From: UKL13-3 sp040387195
GTDB taxonomy: Bacteria; Bacteroidota; Bacteroidia; UKL13-3
Length of the DNA: 64,000 bases
Reading direction: 5' to 3'
Assembly (NCBI GenBank): GCA_040387195.1
Contig: JAZKEF010000004.1
Location: 143,744-207,743 of the forward strand
The first letter of the stretch is position 1, and the number at the start of each line of letters is the position of its first letter. Shown piece after piece: positions 25,359 to 33,841 of this stretch. The position numbers and the translations under genes are program-made. The notes beneath the pieces are model-generated. The model did no database searches and had not been told where the DNA came from. It was given only the letters and a program-made list of their open reading frames with translations.

Positions 25359-26231
25359 ATGAAATACCTATTTGCGCTTTTGTTAGTCTATTCATTCGGG
25401 TGCAAAGCCCAACAACTCGATTCATTAACCCTTGATACGCTGAACGACCTTCAAATCCGGATGACCGGACTGGGAGAACGCATGATTCTGTCGTATGACG
25501 AAAAAGAACGGTTGACCAGCGGGTATCATTTCTTGAAACACATGAACTATGCATTGCGCGTAAAAGGTTCATATTACTATGGCTTCGACTCGTTGAAGTC
25601 GGTTTCTATTGTTTATTCTCCCGATAATGCATTCAGAATTATTACTTGGAACCTGGTATTGAACAATGAACGTTTCCACTATTACGGTGTGATTCAACTC
25701 AATCCGGTATATGCAAAAAAAATTAAGGACACTACAAATCTGCGCCCCTTCTACCCGCTCATCGACCGTTCGGAACAAATCAAAAATGTGCTGGATACTA
25801 CCGTAGACCAGAATTTTTGGTGGGGTGCCACGTATTATAAAATCATTCCTGTTACCTACAAAAAACAAACCTATTATACATTGCTCGGCTGGAACGGACA
25901 CACCGCATTAAGCAATAAAAAAGTTGTTGAGTCGATGTATTTCGAAAACAACAAACCCGTATTCGGTGCTCCCATTTTCGACCTGCATTATAAAAAACCC
26001 ATTAAACGGATGGTTTTCGAATTTGCCAACAACGCTACCATGACGCTGAGGTACTCAGAAAAAAAAGGGTACCTCATATACGAAAGTGTTGTACCGCGTA
26101 GGCCACAGGATGAAGGTCACCCCGAAACCTATTTACCGGATGGCAGTTATGATTTCCTGTTGTTTAATAAAAAAACGGGGTTATGGGAAAAACAACAAGG
26201 CATACTGAAAGACTTTGATCTGATGAAATAA
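25359..26231 (+). CDS. lipoprotein of unknown function
   Basis: The 290-residue lipoprotein has a signal peptide MKYLFALLLVYSFGC (Cys15) at the ATG at 25359; the longer frame from 25311 includes the upstream hairpin and is rejected. The rest is a mixed alpha/beta region with a conserved-looking C-terminal half: WWGATYYKIIPVTYKKQTYY, LLGWNGHTALSNKKVVE, KPVFGAPIFDL and LPDGSYDFLLFNKKTGLWE. Such sequence is common among Bacteroidota hypothetical proteins, but I know no function. It lies downstream of the previous lipoprotein, separated by a hairpin, and upstream of the CorA gene. Confidence 0.75.
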   Translation: MKYLFALLLVYSFGCKAQQLDSLTLDTLNDLQIRMTGLGERMILSYDEKERLTSGYHFLKHMNYALRVKGSYYYGFDSLKSVSIVYSPDNAFRIITWNLVLNNERFHYYGVIQLNPVYAKKIKDTTNLRPFYPLIDRSEQIKNVLDTTVDQNFWWGATYYKIIPVTYKKQTYYTLLGWNGHTALSNKKVVESMYFENNKPVFGAPIFDLHYKKPIKRMVFEFANNATMTLRYSEKKGYLIYESVVPRRPQDEGHPETYLPDGSYDFLLFNKKTGLWEKQQGILKDFDLMK

Positions 26232-26331
26232 CGATCTAGTATTATCAAATTATTAAATGCAACTTAAACGACCTTTTCTTACTTTGCATTTCAGTCAGTA
26301 AAGCCGAATTTGCAACGGAGCATCAAATGAT

Positions 26332-27267
26332 ATGATTCAGTATTTCAAAACCATCAAAAACAAACTCGAGGAAATTGAAGCCGTAGAAAAAGACTGCTGG
26401 ATCAATGTAACCAATCCGAGTTCGAAAGAAATTGAATACCTGTCGCAAAAGTTGCTGGTACCATCCGACTTTTTAATCGACCCACTTGATGTGGATGAAA
26501 GCGCACGTACCGAGCAACATAAAAACTGCATGCTCATTGTGCTCCGTATCCCTTTGGATCTGGGATGGGAAGAAGAGCTCCCCTTTATTACCATTCCCGT
26601 AGGTATTATCTTAAAACGGGACCTCATTATTACGGTATGCAGTAAACCAACCGAAGTAATTCAAACATTAATCGAAGCCCGTTTACGCAATTTTTACACC
26701 GAAAAACGTGAACGCATGGTTATGCAGATTTTCCTGCGCTCCTCCATTTTATATCTACGTTACCTCAAAAATATCAATAACAAAGCAGACGAAATTCAAC
26801 TTACCCTGCACAAAGCAACCCGAAACCGGGAACTGCTGCAGCTCCTCAACTTTGAAAAAAGCCTCGTATACTTTACCACTTCCTTAAAATCGAATGAGCT
26901 CATGATGTACAGGCTGCAACGGTTATCATTACCTGCATTAAAAACAGAACTGGATGAAGACCTTATTGAGGATGTAACAACCGAAACCAAACAGGCCATT
27001 GAAATGGCCAATATATACAGCAATATCCTCGGAAACATGATGGGTGCGCATTCATCCATTATTTCCAACAACCTGAATATTACCATTCGGTTTTTAACCT
27101 CGGTAACCATCATTTTATCGCTCCCTATTTTAGTTGCGAGGTTATATGGAATGAATGTGGAGCTTCCATTTGAACATCATCCTCATGCTTTCTGGATTGT
27201 GATGGGAATCGCAGTAGGTTTATCCATTATCGGGGTGTTTTATTTCCGTAAGAAGAATTTGTTTTAA
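26332..27267 (+). CDS. corA: CorA family magnesium/divalent-cation transporter
   Basis: CorA forms a pentameric inner-membrane channel that takes up Mg2+ and often Co2+ or Ni2+. The 311-residue protein has the typical cytoplasmic funnel (about 1-245) with a long helix (130-245), then two C-terminal TM helices (about 248-268 and 285-304). The signature GMN at 273-275 sits in the loop after TM1 (LYGMNVELPFEH). The basic C-terminus FRKKNLF fits the family. The start MIQYFKTIKNKLEEIEAVEKDCWINVTNPS matches CorA family members. It is a single-gene unit followed by a repeat-rich gap. Confidence 0.94.
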   Translation: MIQYFKTIKNKLEEIEAVEKDCWINVTNPSSKEIEYLSQKLLVPSDFLIDPLDVDESARTEQHKNCMLIVLRIPLDLGWEEELPFITIPVGIILKRDLIITVCSKPTEVIQTLIEARLRNFYTEKRERMVMQIFLRSSILYLRYLKNINNKADEIQLTLHKATRNRELLQLLNFEKSLVYFTTSLKSNELMMYRLQRLSLPALKTELDEDLIEDVTTETKQAIEMANIYSNILGNMMGAHSSIISNNLNITIRFLTSVTIILSLPILVARLYGMNVELPFEHHPHAFWIVMGIAVGLSIIGVFYFRKKNLF

Positions 27268-27324
27268 CAAATGACACGTCAATCGTGTGAGATGTCGTTC
27301 GTGATTTGTCGCGGGTGAGGTGTC

Positions 27325-27432
27325 ATCCCTAACGGGATTTTGGAAACCTTTCGCACCTTCTCGGCCTACCGATGTTTAATCCCTAACGGGATTGGGAAAC
27401 ATCCTACACCTACTCTGCCTAAAAGTGTTTGA
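27325..27432. repeat. two degenerate 54-bp tandem units starting ATCCCTAACGGGAT
   Basis: ATCCCTAACGGGAT starts at 27325 and again at 27379, exactly 54 bp apart. The following 40 bp of each unit align at many positions (GGAAAC, CACCT, GCCTA, GTGTTT or GATGTTT). A third relative is seen near 27445-27486 (GGTCCTGTCAGGGACC, then GGAACATCCTAG). A perfect short palindrome ATCCCTTTAGGGAT lies at 27497-27510. This fills the gap between corA and the EamA gene. No ORF is supported. Confidence 0.75.
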
Positions 27433-27543
27433 GCTGTAAAACCGGTCCTGTCAGGGACCCGACATAGGTAACCATGGAACATCCTAGACAACAAAAATCC
27501 CTTTAGGGATGATACCTTCCGGAAGACTTTGTTTAGCTAACCG

Positions 27544-28497
27544 TTAACGAAACATCATTAACAACTCTTCCCTCCAAACCAGCGCAAAAACTCCGGCCAC
27601 ACTGATCACGGCCGCGATTAATGATTTGGCTTCTATCTTTTCCTTGCCTAATATAAATGCAGTTAGTATAACGGAAATGGGTAACAGGGAAAAGATTGTT
27701 TGTGCCAGCGATACTTCAATTAAAGATGCTGCGTATAATGACATGCTCACACCAATTACAGGACCAAATAAGGTTCCGACCAATACCGGTTTCATAATAG
27801 TTCGTGAAAAAGCAATGGCTCTAAATTCGACAACAAGATTTGTTTTAAACACCCCTGCTCCATAAATAATGACTGTTGCACTGAACATCCTGATCCATGT
27901 TGCATGTAATGGCATCAGTTTGCCGTAGTCAGCATCCAGCATCAATCCCTTTTTGGCAAACACCAACCCGAATCCCTGACACAAAGCACCGAGTGTTGCG
28001 TATATCAGTCCCTGGGTTAATTGCTGCTGTTGAATGTTATCCTCTCTGGGTTTGCGGTTGGCCTGAATAAACCAGATAATACCGGATACCGACACCGCAA
28101 TACCAGTGATCCCCATCAGATTGATGGATTCTCCCAACAAAAAATAACCACCCAACAATGCCGCACCCGGTGCAAATGTATTGAACAGACTTGTGCGGCT
28201 ACTCCCCATAATTTTAAATGCCGTAAATGCAAAATGATCACCGATGCTTAATCCCACAACTCCTGAAATACCCAGCCATAACCAATGCGCTGCCAATGGT
28301 TTGGTGAACAATGTTACGGGAGAAACATCTCCAATAAAACAGGTAAGTATAGTGAGCAGGATGGCTGCAAATAACAGCCGTACCCGGTTGATGGATTTAG
28401 GAGCATACAAAGTTGAGGCATGCGTAAAGGAAAAAGTTCCTACCGTCCAGCAGAACAGTGTAATAAATGCTGCTATAAATCCGAATGATACGCTCAT
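27544..28497 (-). CDS. EamA/DMT-family transporter
   Basis: The 317-residue integral membrane protein has ten predicted TM helices arranged as two EamA repeats, with short loops and the typical start of a drug/metabolite transporter (FGFIAAFITLFCWTVGTFSF). It may export a metabolite or amino acid; the substrate cannot be told from sequence. The gene starts 4 bp inside the end of the upstream MBL-fold gene (ATGA, 28494-28497), so they are co-translated. The linkage to an RNA-processing enzyme is probably coincidental. Confidence 0.9.
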   Translation of the reverse strand: MSVSFGFIAAFITLFCWTVGTFSFTHASTLYAPKSINRVRLLFAAILLTILTCFIGDVSPVTLFTKPLAAHWLWLGISGVVGLSIGDHFAFTAFKIMGSSRTSLFNTFAPGAALLGGYFLLGESINLMGITGIAVSVSGIIWFIQANRKPREDNIQQQQLTQGLIYATLGALCQGFGLVFAKKGLMLDADYGKLMPLHATWIRMFSATVIIYGAGVFKTNLVVEFRAIAFSRTIMKPVLVGTLFGPVIGVSMSLYAASLIEVSLAQTIFSLLPISVILTAFILGKEKIEAKSLIAAVISVAGVFALVWREELLMMFR

Positions 28498-29900
28498 CTT
28501 AACCTGTATTCATCTGTCATCTCCGGAACCTCAATATTATTTAACCCCATTCCTTCAAGGGTTTCTTTCATGGCGTTCAGGTTTTTTTCATCACCGTGAA
28601 CCAAAAATATTTGTTTGATCTGCTGTGGATTACATGCATTGATATAATTCAGAATTTCTTCTTTCCCCGGATGTGAACTAAATACATCAGTTGATGCAAT
28701 CTTAGCATAAATAGGATATTCTTTCCCCTTGATGCTGATGCTTCGCTGCCCCTGCAACAACCGGTATCCCAATGTTCCTTCTGCACAATATCCTGCAATT
28801 AAAATGGTGCTGAACGGATTCTGGATATTGTTTTTTACATGCTCCTGTATACGTCCACCCTCAACCATTCCCGCTGCCGAAACGATAATGCACGAATCAG
28901 AATAAGCCATAATTTGTTCATGTTCGCTGTAATCGTCAATCCAGTGTAGCCCTTCAAAATCAAACAGACTTTTATACTCCTTTAAAAACTTCGTTGCATC
29001 AGAATTGAGCAACTCGGGATGGTGCTCATACACATGCGTGGTGCGAATGGCCAGCGGACTATCTACAAAAACTTTTACATCAGGCAACAAACCTCTTTTA
29101 GCCAAACGGTTCAGCACATGTACAATCGATTGTGTTCTTCCTACGCTAAAAGCAGGAATGATTAAACGCCCCCTGTGTTTGATAATCGTTTCTTCAATAA
29201 ACTTCATCAGCTCTTCCTCGGCAGGTAACGTTGCCGTATGAATCCTTCCACCATAGGTTGTTTCGGTTACCAGGTAGTTTATATCCTTAAACGGAACCGG
29301 CACCCTGATTAACTCAGCGTTATTCCGTCCCAAATCACCAGTAAACCCTATACGCTTCTGCTCTCCATTTTCGGTAACCGTTATCACCACACTGGCTGCT
29401 CCTAATAAATGCCCTGCCTCAGTTAACTCAATGCTCACATCTTCACTTATGGAGAATGGCTGATTAAAGTGCAACGTCACCATCCGGTCGAGCATCAGCT
29501 CTACTTGTCGGTCGAAATAAATAGGTTTGGGAATAAGGTGGCGTTTTTGAATACGTGCGCGACTCAGTTTACTTTTATATTCCTGTAGCTGGATATTCGC
29601 GCTATCAAACAGCAAAAACTTAGTAAGTTCCGATGTTGCCGGAGTACATAAAATTTTTCCCTGAAACCCCCTGTCTACCAGTGCCGGCAGGTTTCCAGAA
29701 TGATCTATATGAGCATGGGTTAAAATAACCAGGTCAATATCCTGCGGCCGGAAAGGAAACTCAAATACGGCCTCATTCAACTCCCGCTTCTGTTCATAGT
29801 TCATACCGCAATCCACTAAAATATTATAACCATTATCCAAGGTAAGCATATGCATACTTCCTGTTACCTGCTTCGCTGCTCCCCAAAATGTTATTTTCAT
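28494..29900 (-). CDS. MBL-fold / beta-CASP RNA-processing metallo-nuclease
   Basis: The 468-residue protein has a metallo-beta-lactamase domain with THAHIDHSGN (residues 61-70, the H-x-H-x-D-H zinc motif), a beta-CASP domain and the C-terminal RMMBL segment (IASTDVFSSHPGKEE, then LVHGDEKNL), the order seen in bacterial CPSF-like nucleases (YSH1/CPSF73 relatives). These cut RNA, either as endonucleases or as 5'-exonucleases. The end QIKQIFLVHGDEKNL is family-typical. The gene runs divergently from upp and overlaps the EamA gene by 4 bp. Confidence 0.93.
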   Translation of the reverse strand: MKITFWGAAKQVTGSMHMLTLDNGYNILVDCGMNYEQKRELNEAVFEFPFRPQDIDLVILTHAHIDHSGNLPALVDRGFQGKILCTPATSELTKFLLFDSANIQLQEYKSKLSRARIQKRHLIPKPIYFDRQVELMLDRMVTLHFNQPFSISEDVSIELTEAGHLLGAASVVITVTENGEQKRIGFTGDLGRNNAELIRVPVPFKDINYLVTETTYGGRIHTATLPAEEELMKFIEETIIKHRGRLIIPAFSVGRTQSIVHVLNRLAKRGLLPDVKVFVDSPLAIRTTHVYEHHPELLNSDATKFLKEYKSLFDFEGLHWIDDYSEHEQIMAYSDSCIIVSAAGMVEGGRIQEHVKNNIQNPFSTILIAGYCAEGTLGYRLLQGQRSISIKGKEYPIYAKIASTDVFSSHPGKEEILNYINACNPQQIKQIFLVHGDEKNLNAMKETLEGMGLNNIEVPEMTDEYRLR

Positions 29901-29976
29901 TGCTGCTGTATCTTGTTTATCATTAATTATTCAGGCAAAAGTCAGGTATTAAACACAATATTCATAATTTCGCTTT

Positions 29977-30627
29977 ATGCAGATTCACCTTTTGAATACA
30001 AACAACTCTTTGCTGATGCAATATGTAGCCGAGTTGCGTAATACCCAAATTCAAACCGACCGCTTCCGGTTCCGTAAGAACATTGAACGCATCGGGCAAA
30101 TCATGGCATACGAAATCAGCAAACACCTGCAGTGGAAAGAGGTTGAAATTACCACTCCCCTGGGGAAACATGCTTCAAAGCAACTGGCCGAACAACCGGT
30201 ATTGGCTACTATTCTAAGAGCCGGACTATCCATGCACCATGGAATACTTGATTTTTTTGACCATGCCGATTGTGCCTTCATTTCGGCATACCGCAAACAC
30301 CATCCCAACTCTCACAATTTTGATATTGTGGTTGAATACCTTGCCTGCCCGGATATTGAAGGTAAAACATTACTATTGATTGACCCCATGCTTGCTACAG
30401 GGCAATCCATTGAACTTACATACAAGGCCATTTTACAACGTGGCACTCCCAAACATTTGCACATTGTAAGCTTAATTGGCAGTACCGATGGTGTAAATTA
30501 TTTGAAAGAGAAATTACCCCATGCTACCTTGTGGCTGGCCGATATGGACGATAAACTGAATGAAGACGGATATATTATACCGGGATTGGGAGATGCCGGA
30601 GACCTTAGTTTTGGTGAAAAAATATAA
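29977..30627 (+). CDS. upp: uracil phosphoribosyltransferase
   Basis: UPP salvages uracil with PRPP to form UMP. The 216-residue protein carries the PRPP-binding motif LLIDPMLATGQS (residues 133-144), the RAGLSMHHGI block and the C-terminal uracil-binding segment (IIPGLGDAGDLSFGE). The start MQIHLLNTNNSLLMQ fits, and length is normal for the family. A TAATTTCG box 5-15 nt upstream (about 29959-29966) approximates the -7 consensus with one change. It is transcribed divergently from the beta-CASP nuclease gene with 76 bp between starts. Confidence 0.95.
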   Translation: MQIHLLNTNNSLLMQYVAELRNTQIQTDRFRFRKNIERIGQIMAYEISKHLQWKEVEITTPLGKHASKQLAEQPVLATILRAGLSMHHGILDFFDHADCAFISAYRKHHPNSHNFDIVVEYLACPDIEGKTLLLIDPMLATGQSIELTYKAILQRGTPKHLHIVSLIGSTDGVNYLKEKLPHATLWLADMDDKLNEDGYIIPGLGDAGDLSFGEKI

Positions 30628-30698
30628 AATAGGATTTGAGTCCCACATCTTTTAGCATTTATAGTGAATCAAGGATTGGGTATCGAGATTAATAACGT

Positions 30699-31184
30699 AT
30701 GAAAAAATCAGTGATGATTATAATAGGATTGCTGGGAAGTATACATTTCCTGCTTGCACAACAAGTGGAACTGGTTGATCGCAACTGGATTGTACGCATG
30801 AACCGAAATACCAGCGATACTACTTATGTCATTAACTTCTGGGCAACCTGGTGTAAACCTTGTGTTGAAGAAATTCCTCATTTTGAAAAACTGAATTCCA
30901 CCTACAAACATAAAAAAGTGAAAGTGATTATGGTGAGCTGTGATTTTAAAAAACAGCTCGAATCCCGGGTAATTCCATTTGTTAAAAACAAAAAGATGGA
31001 ATCGATGGTTGTGTTTATGAACGAGTCGAATCCCAACAACTGGATAGACAAGGTAGACGACACTTTCAGCGGTGCCATTCCTGCAACATTAATTATCAAT
31101 GGCAGTAAGGGTTTCCGTTATTTCAACGAAGGTGAAATAACGTACGAAATATTAGACAATATCGTTAAACCCTTAATTCAATAA
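30699..31184 (+). CDS. TlpA-like thioredoxin-family protein
   Basis: The 161-residue exported redoxin has a signal peptide (MKKSVMIIIGLLGSIHFLLA) and a thioredoxin fold with the redox site WATWCKPC (CKPC). A cis-Pro segment, GAIPATLIING, follows. This is the TlpA/ResA layout used for periplasmic disulfide reduction, cytochrome maturation or oxidative repair. It lies 2 bp before a second thioredoxin-like gene, so they form a translationally coupled pair. The substrate is unknown. Confidence 0.88.
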   Translation: MKKSVMIIIGLLGSIHFLLAQQVELVDRNWIVRMNRNTSDTTYVINFWATWCKPCVEEIPHFEKLNSTYKHKKVKVIMVSCDFKKQLESRVIPFVKNKKMESMVVFMNESNPNNWIDKVDDTFSGAIPATLIINGSKGFRYFNEGEITYEILDNIVKPLIQ

Positions 31185-31186
31185 CA

Positions 31187-31801
31187 ATGAAAAACATCCT
31201 CCTTGCAATTGCAACAACATGCGTAATAATTGCTTCATCCTTTACTACAACCGATGAGACGGGTTACAAGATTGGTGATATGGCCACCGATTTTAAACTT
31301 AAGAATGTAGACGGCAAGATGGTAACCTTAGCCGATTATAAAAAAGCCAAAGGGTATATTGTTATTTTCACCTGTAATCATTGTCCTTTTGCCCAGGCAT
31401 ACGAACAAAGAGTAATTGACCTTCACCATAAATATGCAGCCAAGGGCTACCCAGTAGTGGCCATCAACCCCAATGATAAAACACGTGCTCCCGAAGACTC
31501 TTATGAAAACATGGTCCTTCGTGCCAAGAATAAAAAGTATCCGTTTGTTTACCTCTATGATGAAACACAAGAAATTGCCAAGGCATATGGCGCGACCAGA
31601 ACGCCACATATCTATATTCTCACAAAAACCCAAACAGGTAATAAAGTGGAATACATAGGAGCCATTGATGATAACAGCGAAGAGCCAAAAGACGTAACAG
31701 AAAAGTATGCGGAGAATGCACTCAATGCCTTACTTGCCGGTAAACCCATTATCAAAACCAATACCAAGGCTATTGGCTGCACCATTAAATGGAAAAAATA
31801 A
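31187..31801 (+). CDS. thioredoxin-family (redoxin) protein
   Basis: The 204-residue exported protein has a signal peptide (MKNILLAIATTCVIIASSF) and a redoxin domain with the site FTCNHCPFA (CNHC), an unusual dithiol replacing WCGPC. Similar CxxCP redoxins are found in TlpA-like families. It is coupled to the preceding TlpA-like gene. The C-terminal part contains KTQTGNKVEYIGAIDDNS and a Cys near the end (AIGCTIKW). It may act as a periplasmic reductase or peroxiredoxin-like protein; that is inference. Confidence 0.82.
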   Translation: MKNILLAIATTCVIIASSFTTTDETGYKIGDMATDFKLKNVDGKMVTLADYKKAKGYIVIFTCNHCPFAQAYEQRVIDLHHKYAAKGYPVVAINPNDKTRAPEDSYENMVLRAKNKKYPFVYLYDETQEIAKAYGATRTPHIYILTKTQTGNKVEYIGAIDDNSEEPKDVTEKYAENALNALLAGKPIIKTNTKAIGCTIKWKK

Positions 31802-31806
31802 GATTA

Positions 31807-32526
31807 TTAGAATAAAAAACCGACCGAAAATCCTCCACGTACACCATAACCACGGATATACATATTGGGAATACCAGATCCAATAACCACATCACTGGTT
31901 TTAGCAATTGAATGGTTGGATGTGAGTAGGATTGAGTATACCGGACCTCCAAAAAAATCAAGTACCACCCTGTTTTTAAATATAAGCTGTTTTCCCACAA
32001 TCACGCCAACACCAACCGATTGATAGGTGTAACGTTCGCTTGCACTATAAGAATATATCGGGTACGAAGAGAATGTTGAATCTATTGTAACCTCTATATC
32101 CCTCGAATATTCATAATACATGTAACGGGCAAAAGGTGCAATATATATACCCGAAAGCCCTCTGCCATTGAGTACAAAACGATACTCCGGAACAATGGTA
32201 AACCCGCGGGTTAATTGATTCTCAACACTTGTATTTTCATACCTGTAACCGTTACCAACAGAATTGTTTGTTTGGGTATTATCTGTACTGCCGTATGAGT
32301 CAAAGTCCGTATATGTCATGGTAAGCTGAAAACTTGCATCATTGGATAGCCGATGCTGCCATGCCAGATTCACCGTTCCGTAAAACGGGCTCAGCAAATT
32401 AAGCTTAATCGCATCCTGACGTTCAGTCCCTTTAAGCGATTGTTCTACCTTGCTATCCGTTTCCTGTGCGAATGCTACAGTGACCAGACAACACAATAAC
32501 AGTAAAACATAATAACGTTGAATCAT
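31807..32526 (-). CDS. exported beta-barrel protein, tandem paralog 1 (DUF3575-like)
   Basis: The 239-residue protein has a signal peptide (about 1-20, ending VTVAFAQ) and a small outer-membrane-like barrel. It begins with the block DAIKLNLLSPFYGTVNLAWQH. Strands such as YIAPFARYMYYEYSRDIEV and the end GVRGGFSVGFLF follow. The adjacent gene (32626-33234) shares KINLLSPIMSTVNLAFET, IGAFGRYIHMQYS, KFIYRDRVVIEMFAGPVYS and RAGLNVGWMF, so the two arose by tandem duplication. DUF3575-like membership is a tentative guess from memory of that pattern. Confidence 0.7.
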   Translation of the reverse strand: MIQRYYVLLLLCCLVTVAFAQETDSKVEQSLKGTERQDAIKLNLLSPFYGTVNLAWQHRLSNDASFQLTMTYTDFDSYGSTDNTQTNNSVGNGYRYENTSVENQLTRGFTIVPEYRFVLNGRGLSGIYIAPFARYMYYEYSRDIEVTIDSTFSSYPIYSYSASERYTYQSVGVGVIVGKQLIFKNRVVLDFFGGPVYSILLTSNHSIAKTSDVVIGSGIPNMYIRGYGVRGGFSVGFLF

Positions 32527-32625
32527 AAATTGTGAAATGAAAAAGTGAAGGTAACATAAAATCGCGAGTACACAATTGAGAGAAACTGTCTATATCGAAA
32601 CAATGGATTTGAACTGGTACCTGCT

Positions 32626-33234
32626 CTAAAACATCCACCCTACATTAAGTCCGGCCCTCACGCCATACCTTTTGAGCAATGTATGTGGTATGTCTTCATC
32701 AAGATTAATATCTGATTCGGCACGGTTGTAAAAATCATTCTTGCTTTGTACAATTCCGGAATACACAGGCCCTGCAAACATTTCTATAACCACCCTGTCG
32801 CGGTAAATGAATTTTTGTCCGAGTATAATGCCCAAACCTAAACAATCATACACGCTGGATGATTTTTTTACATCAAACCTGTACTTATCTGTTTGGGAAT
32901 ATTGCATATGAATATACCTGCCAAAAGCTCCAATGAAAGAATATCCATTTTTATATTCTACAAGCCTATACCTGAATTCGGGAGTAAGAAAATATGCTTT
33001 CGTCACACCATCCGTTGTGCCATATGTTGAATGATCCATGAATGCAAATCCCAACTGAAAACTTTTATCACTTCCGATATTTGTCTCAAATGCTAAGTTA
33101 ACCGTACTCATTATTGGACTTAGTAAATTAATCTTAATGCAATGCTGGTGTTCTTTCATACCCATTTGTTGTTGGGCAGTAACCTCCATTTGTGCCATTG
33201 CAAGTGCAATAAAAAATACAATATAGTGTTTCAT
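32626..33234 (-). CDS. exported beta-barrel protein, tandem paralog 2
   Basis: The 202-residue protein starts with MKHYIVFFIALAMAQMEVTAQQ at 33234, chosen because this is the signal peptide; ATGs at 33258 and 33288 lie farther upstream and spoil it. The mature part aligns along its whole length with the neighbour at 31807-32526 but is shorter in the middle. Both end in aromatic residues (WMF, FLF), the usual outer-membrane assembly signal. The intergenic space is 99 bp. A surface or small-ligand role is possible; no function is known. Confidence 0.7.
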   Translation of the reverse strand: MKHYIVFFIALAMAQMEVTAQQQMGMKEHQHCIKINLLSPIMSTVNLAFETNIGSDKSFQLGFAFMDHSTYGTTDGVTKAYFLTPEFRYRLVEYKNGYSFIGAFGRYIHMQYSQTDKYRFDVKKSSSVYDCLGLGIILGQKFIYRDRVVIEMFAGPVYSGIVQSKNDFYNRAESDINLDEDIPHTLLKRYGVRAGLNVGWMF

Positions 33235-33298
33235 CGAACAGAACTTTAAGTACTTCATATTTACAACATTTATTGCGATATCATACAATGCGCAAGCA

Positions 33299-33799
33299 TC
33301 AATTAAACGACAATATTCCCTTTAAGGTGCGAGCCTGGGGATCTGATGTAGACACACACACAAAATTGGAAAGTGTGTATCTCTTTTTTCCACTCACGAT
33401 GGATACAGCCAGTGAACCTGAATTTACAACATAAAACCTGCCTCCATACGTAATGGTTGCACCACATTTTCCGGTAGTTAATGCAGACTGGCTAACAGTA
33501 TAATTGGCCGGAACAGTTGCAGGAAATGAAGCTTCCGATAACGAAATCATTACCACAGGATCGGAGGTAATATGTGTAGCCTTTACCGTAAAATGATTCG
33601 AAACAACAGATTGGGTAATGGTAAATTGTTTCACCGTATCGGTGCTGAAAATAAGGTAATCAGACGAAACCACAACCGGGGAACCTGAAGTTGTAGTTGT
33701 TTGAGCCTTTGATGCATTGGAGTCTGAATCATCCTTTGCACAGGAGGCGATTAACAGTGTTAAACTGATACTGAAAAGGGGTAATAGCATAGATTTCAT
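33299..33799 (-). CDS. lipoprotein (same plan as 24761-25294)
   Basis: The 166-residue lipoprotein has Cys20 in LLIASCAKDD, an acidic/Ser stretch with TTTT and a beta-rich domain (45-166) rich in Ser, Val and Thr, ending ARTLKGILSFN. It contains two cysteines (GKCGA and FVCVS) that could pair. The overall architecture matches the 24761-25294 lipoprotein. It lies 64 bp upstream of the tandem barrel pair on the same strand, so they may share a transcript. Function is unknown. Confidence 0.7.
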   Translation of the reverse strand: MKSMLLPLFSISLTLLIASCAKDDSDSNASKAQTTTTSGSPVVVSSDYLIFSTDTVKQFTITQSVVSNHFTVKATHITSDPVVMISLSEASFPATVPANYTVSQSALTTGKCGATITYGGRFYVVNSGSLAVSIVSGKKRYTLSNFVCVSTSDPQARTLKGILSFN

Positions 33800-33841
33800 A
33801 AGCTTGGATTTAGTTATGCAACCTTATTGAAAAAAAAGTAA

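Noticed and set aside
27325..27510. Possible CRISPR array (ATCCCTAACGGGAT repeats)
   Set aside because: Only two regular units with diverging sequence between, no constant 25-36 bp repeat with unique spacers and no cas genes.
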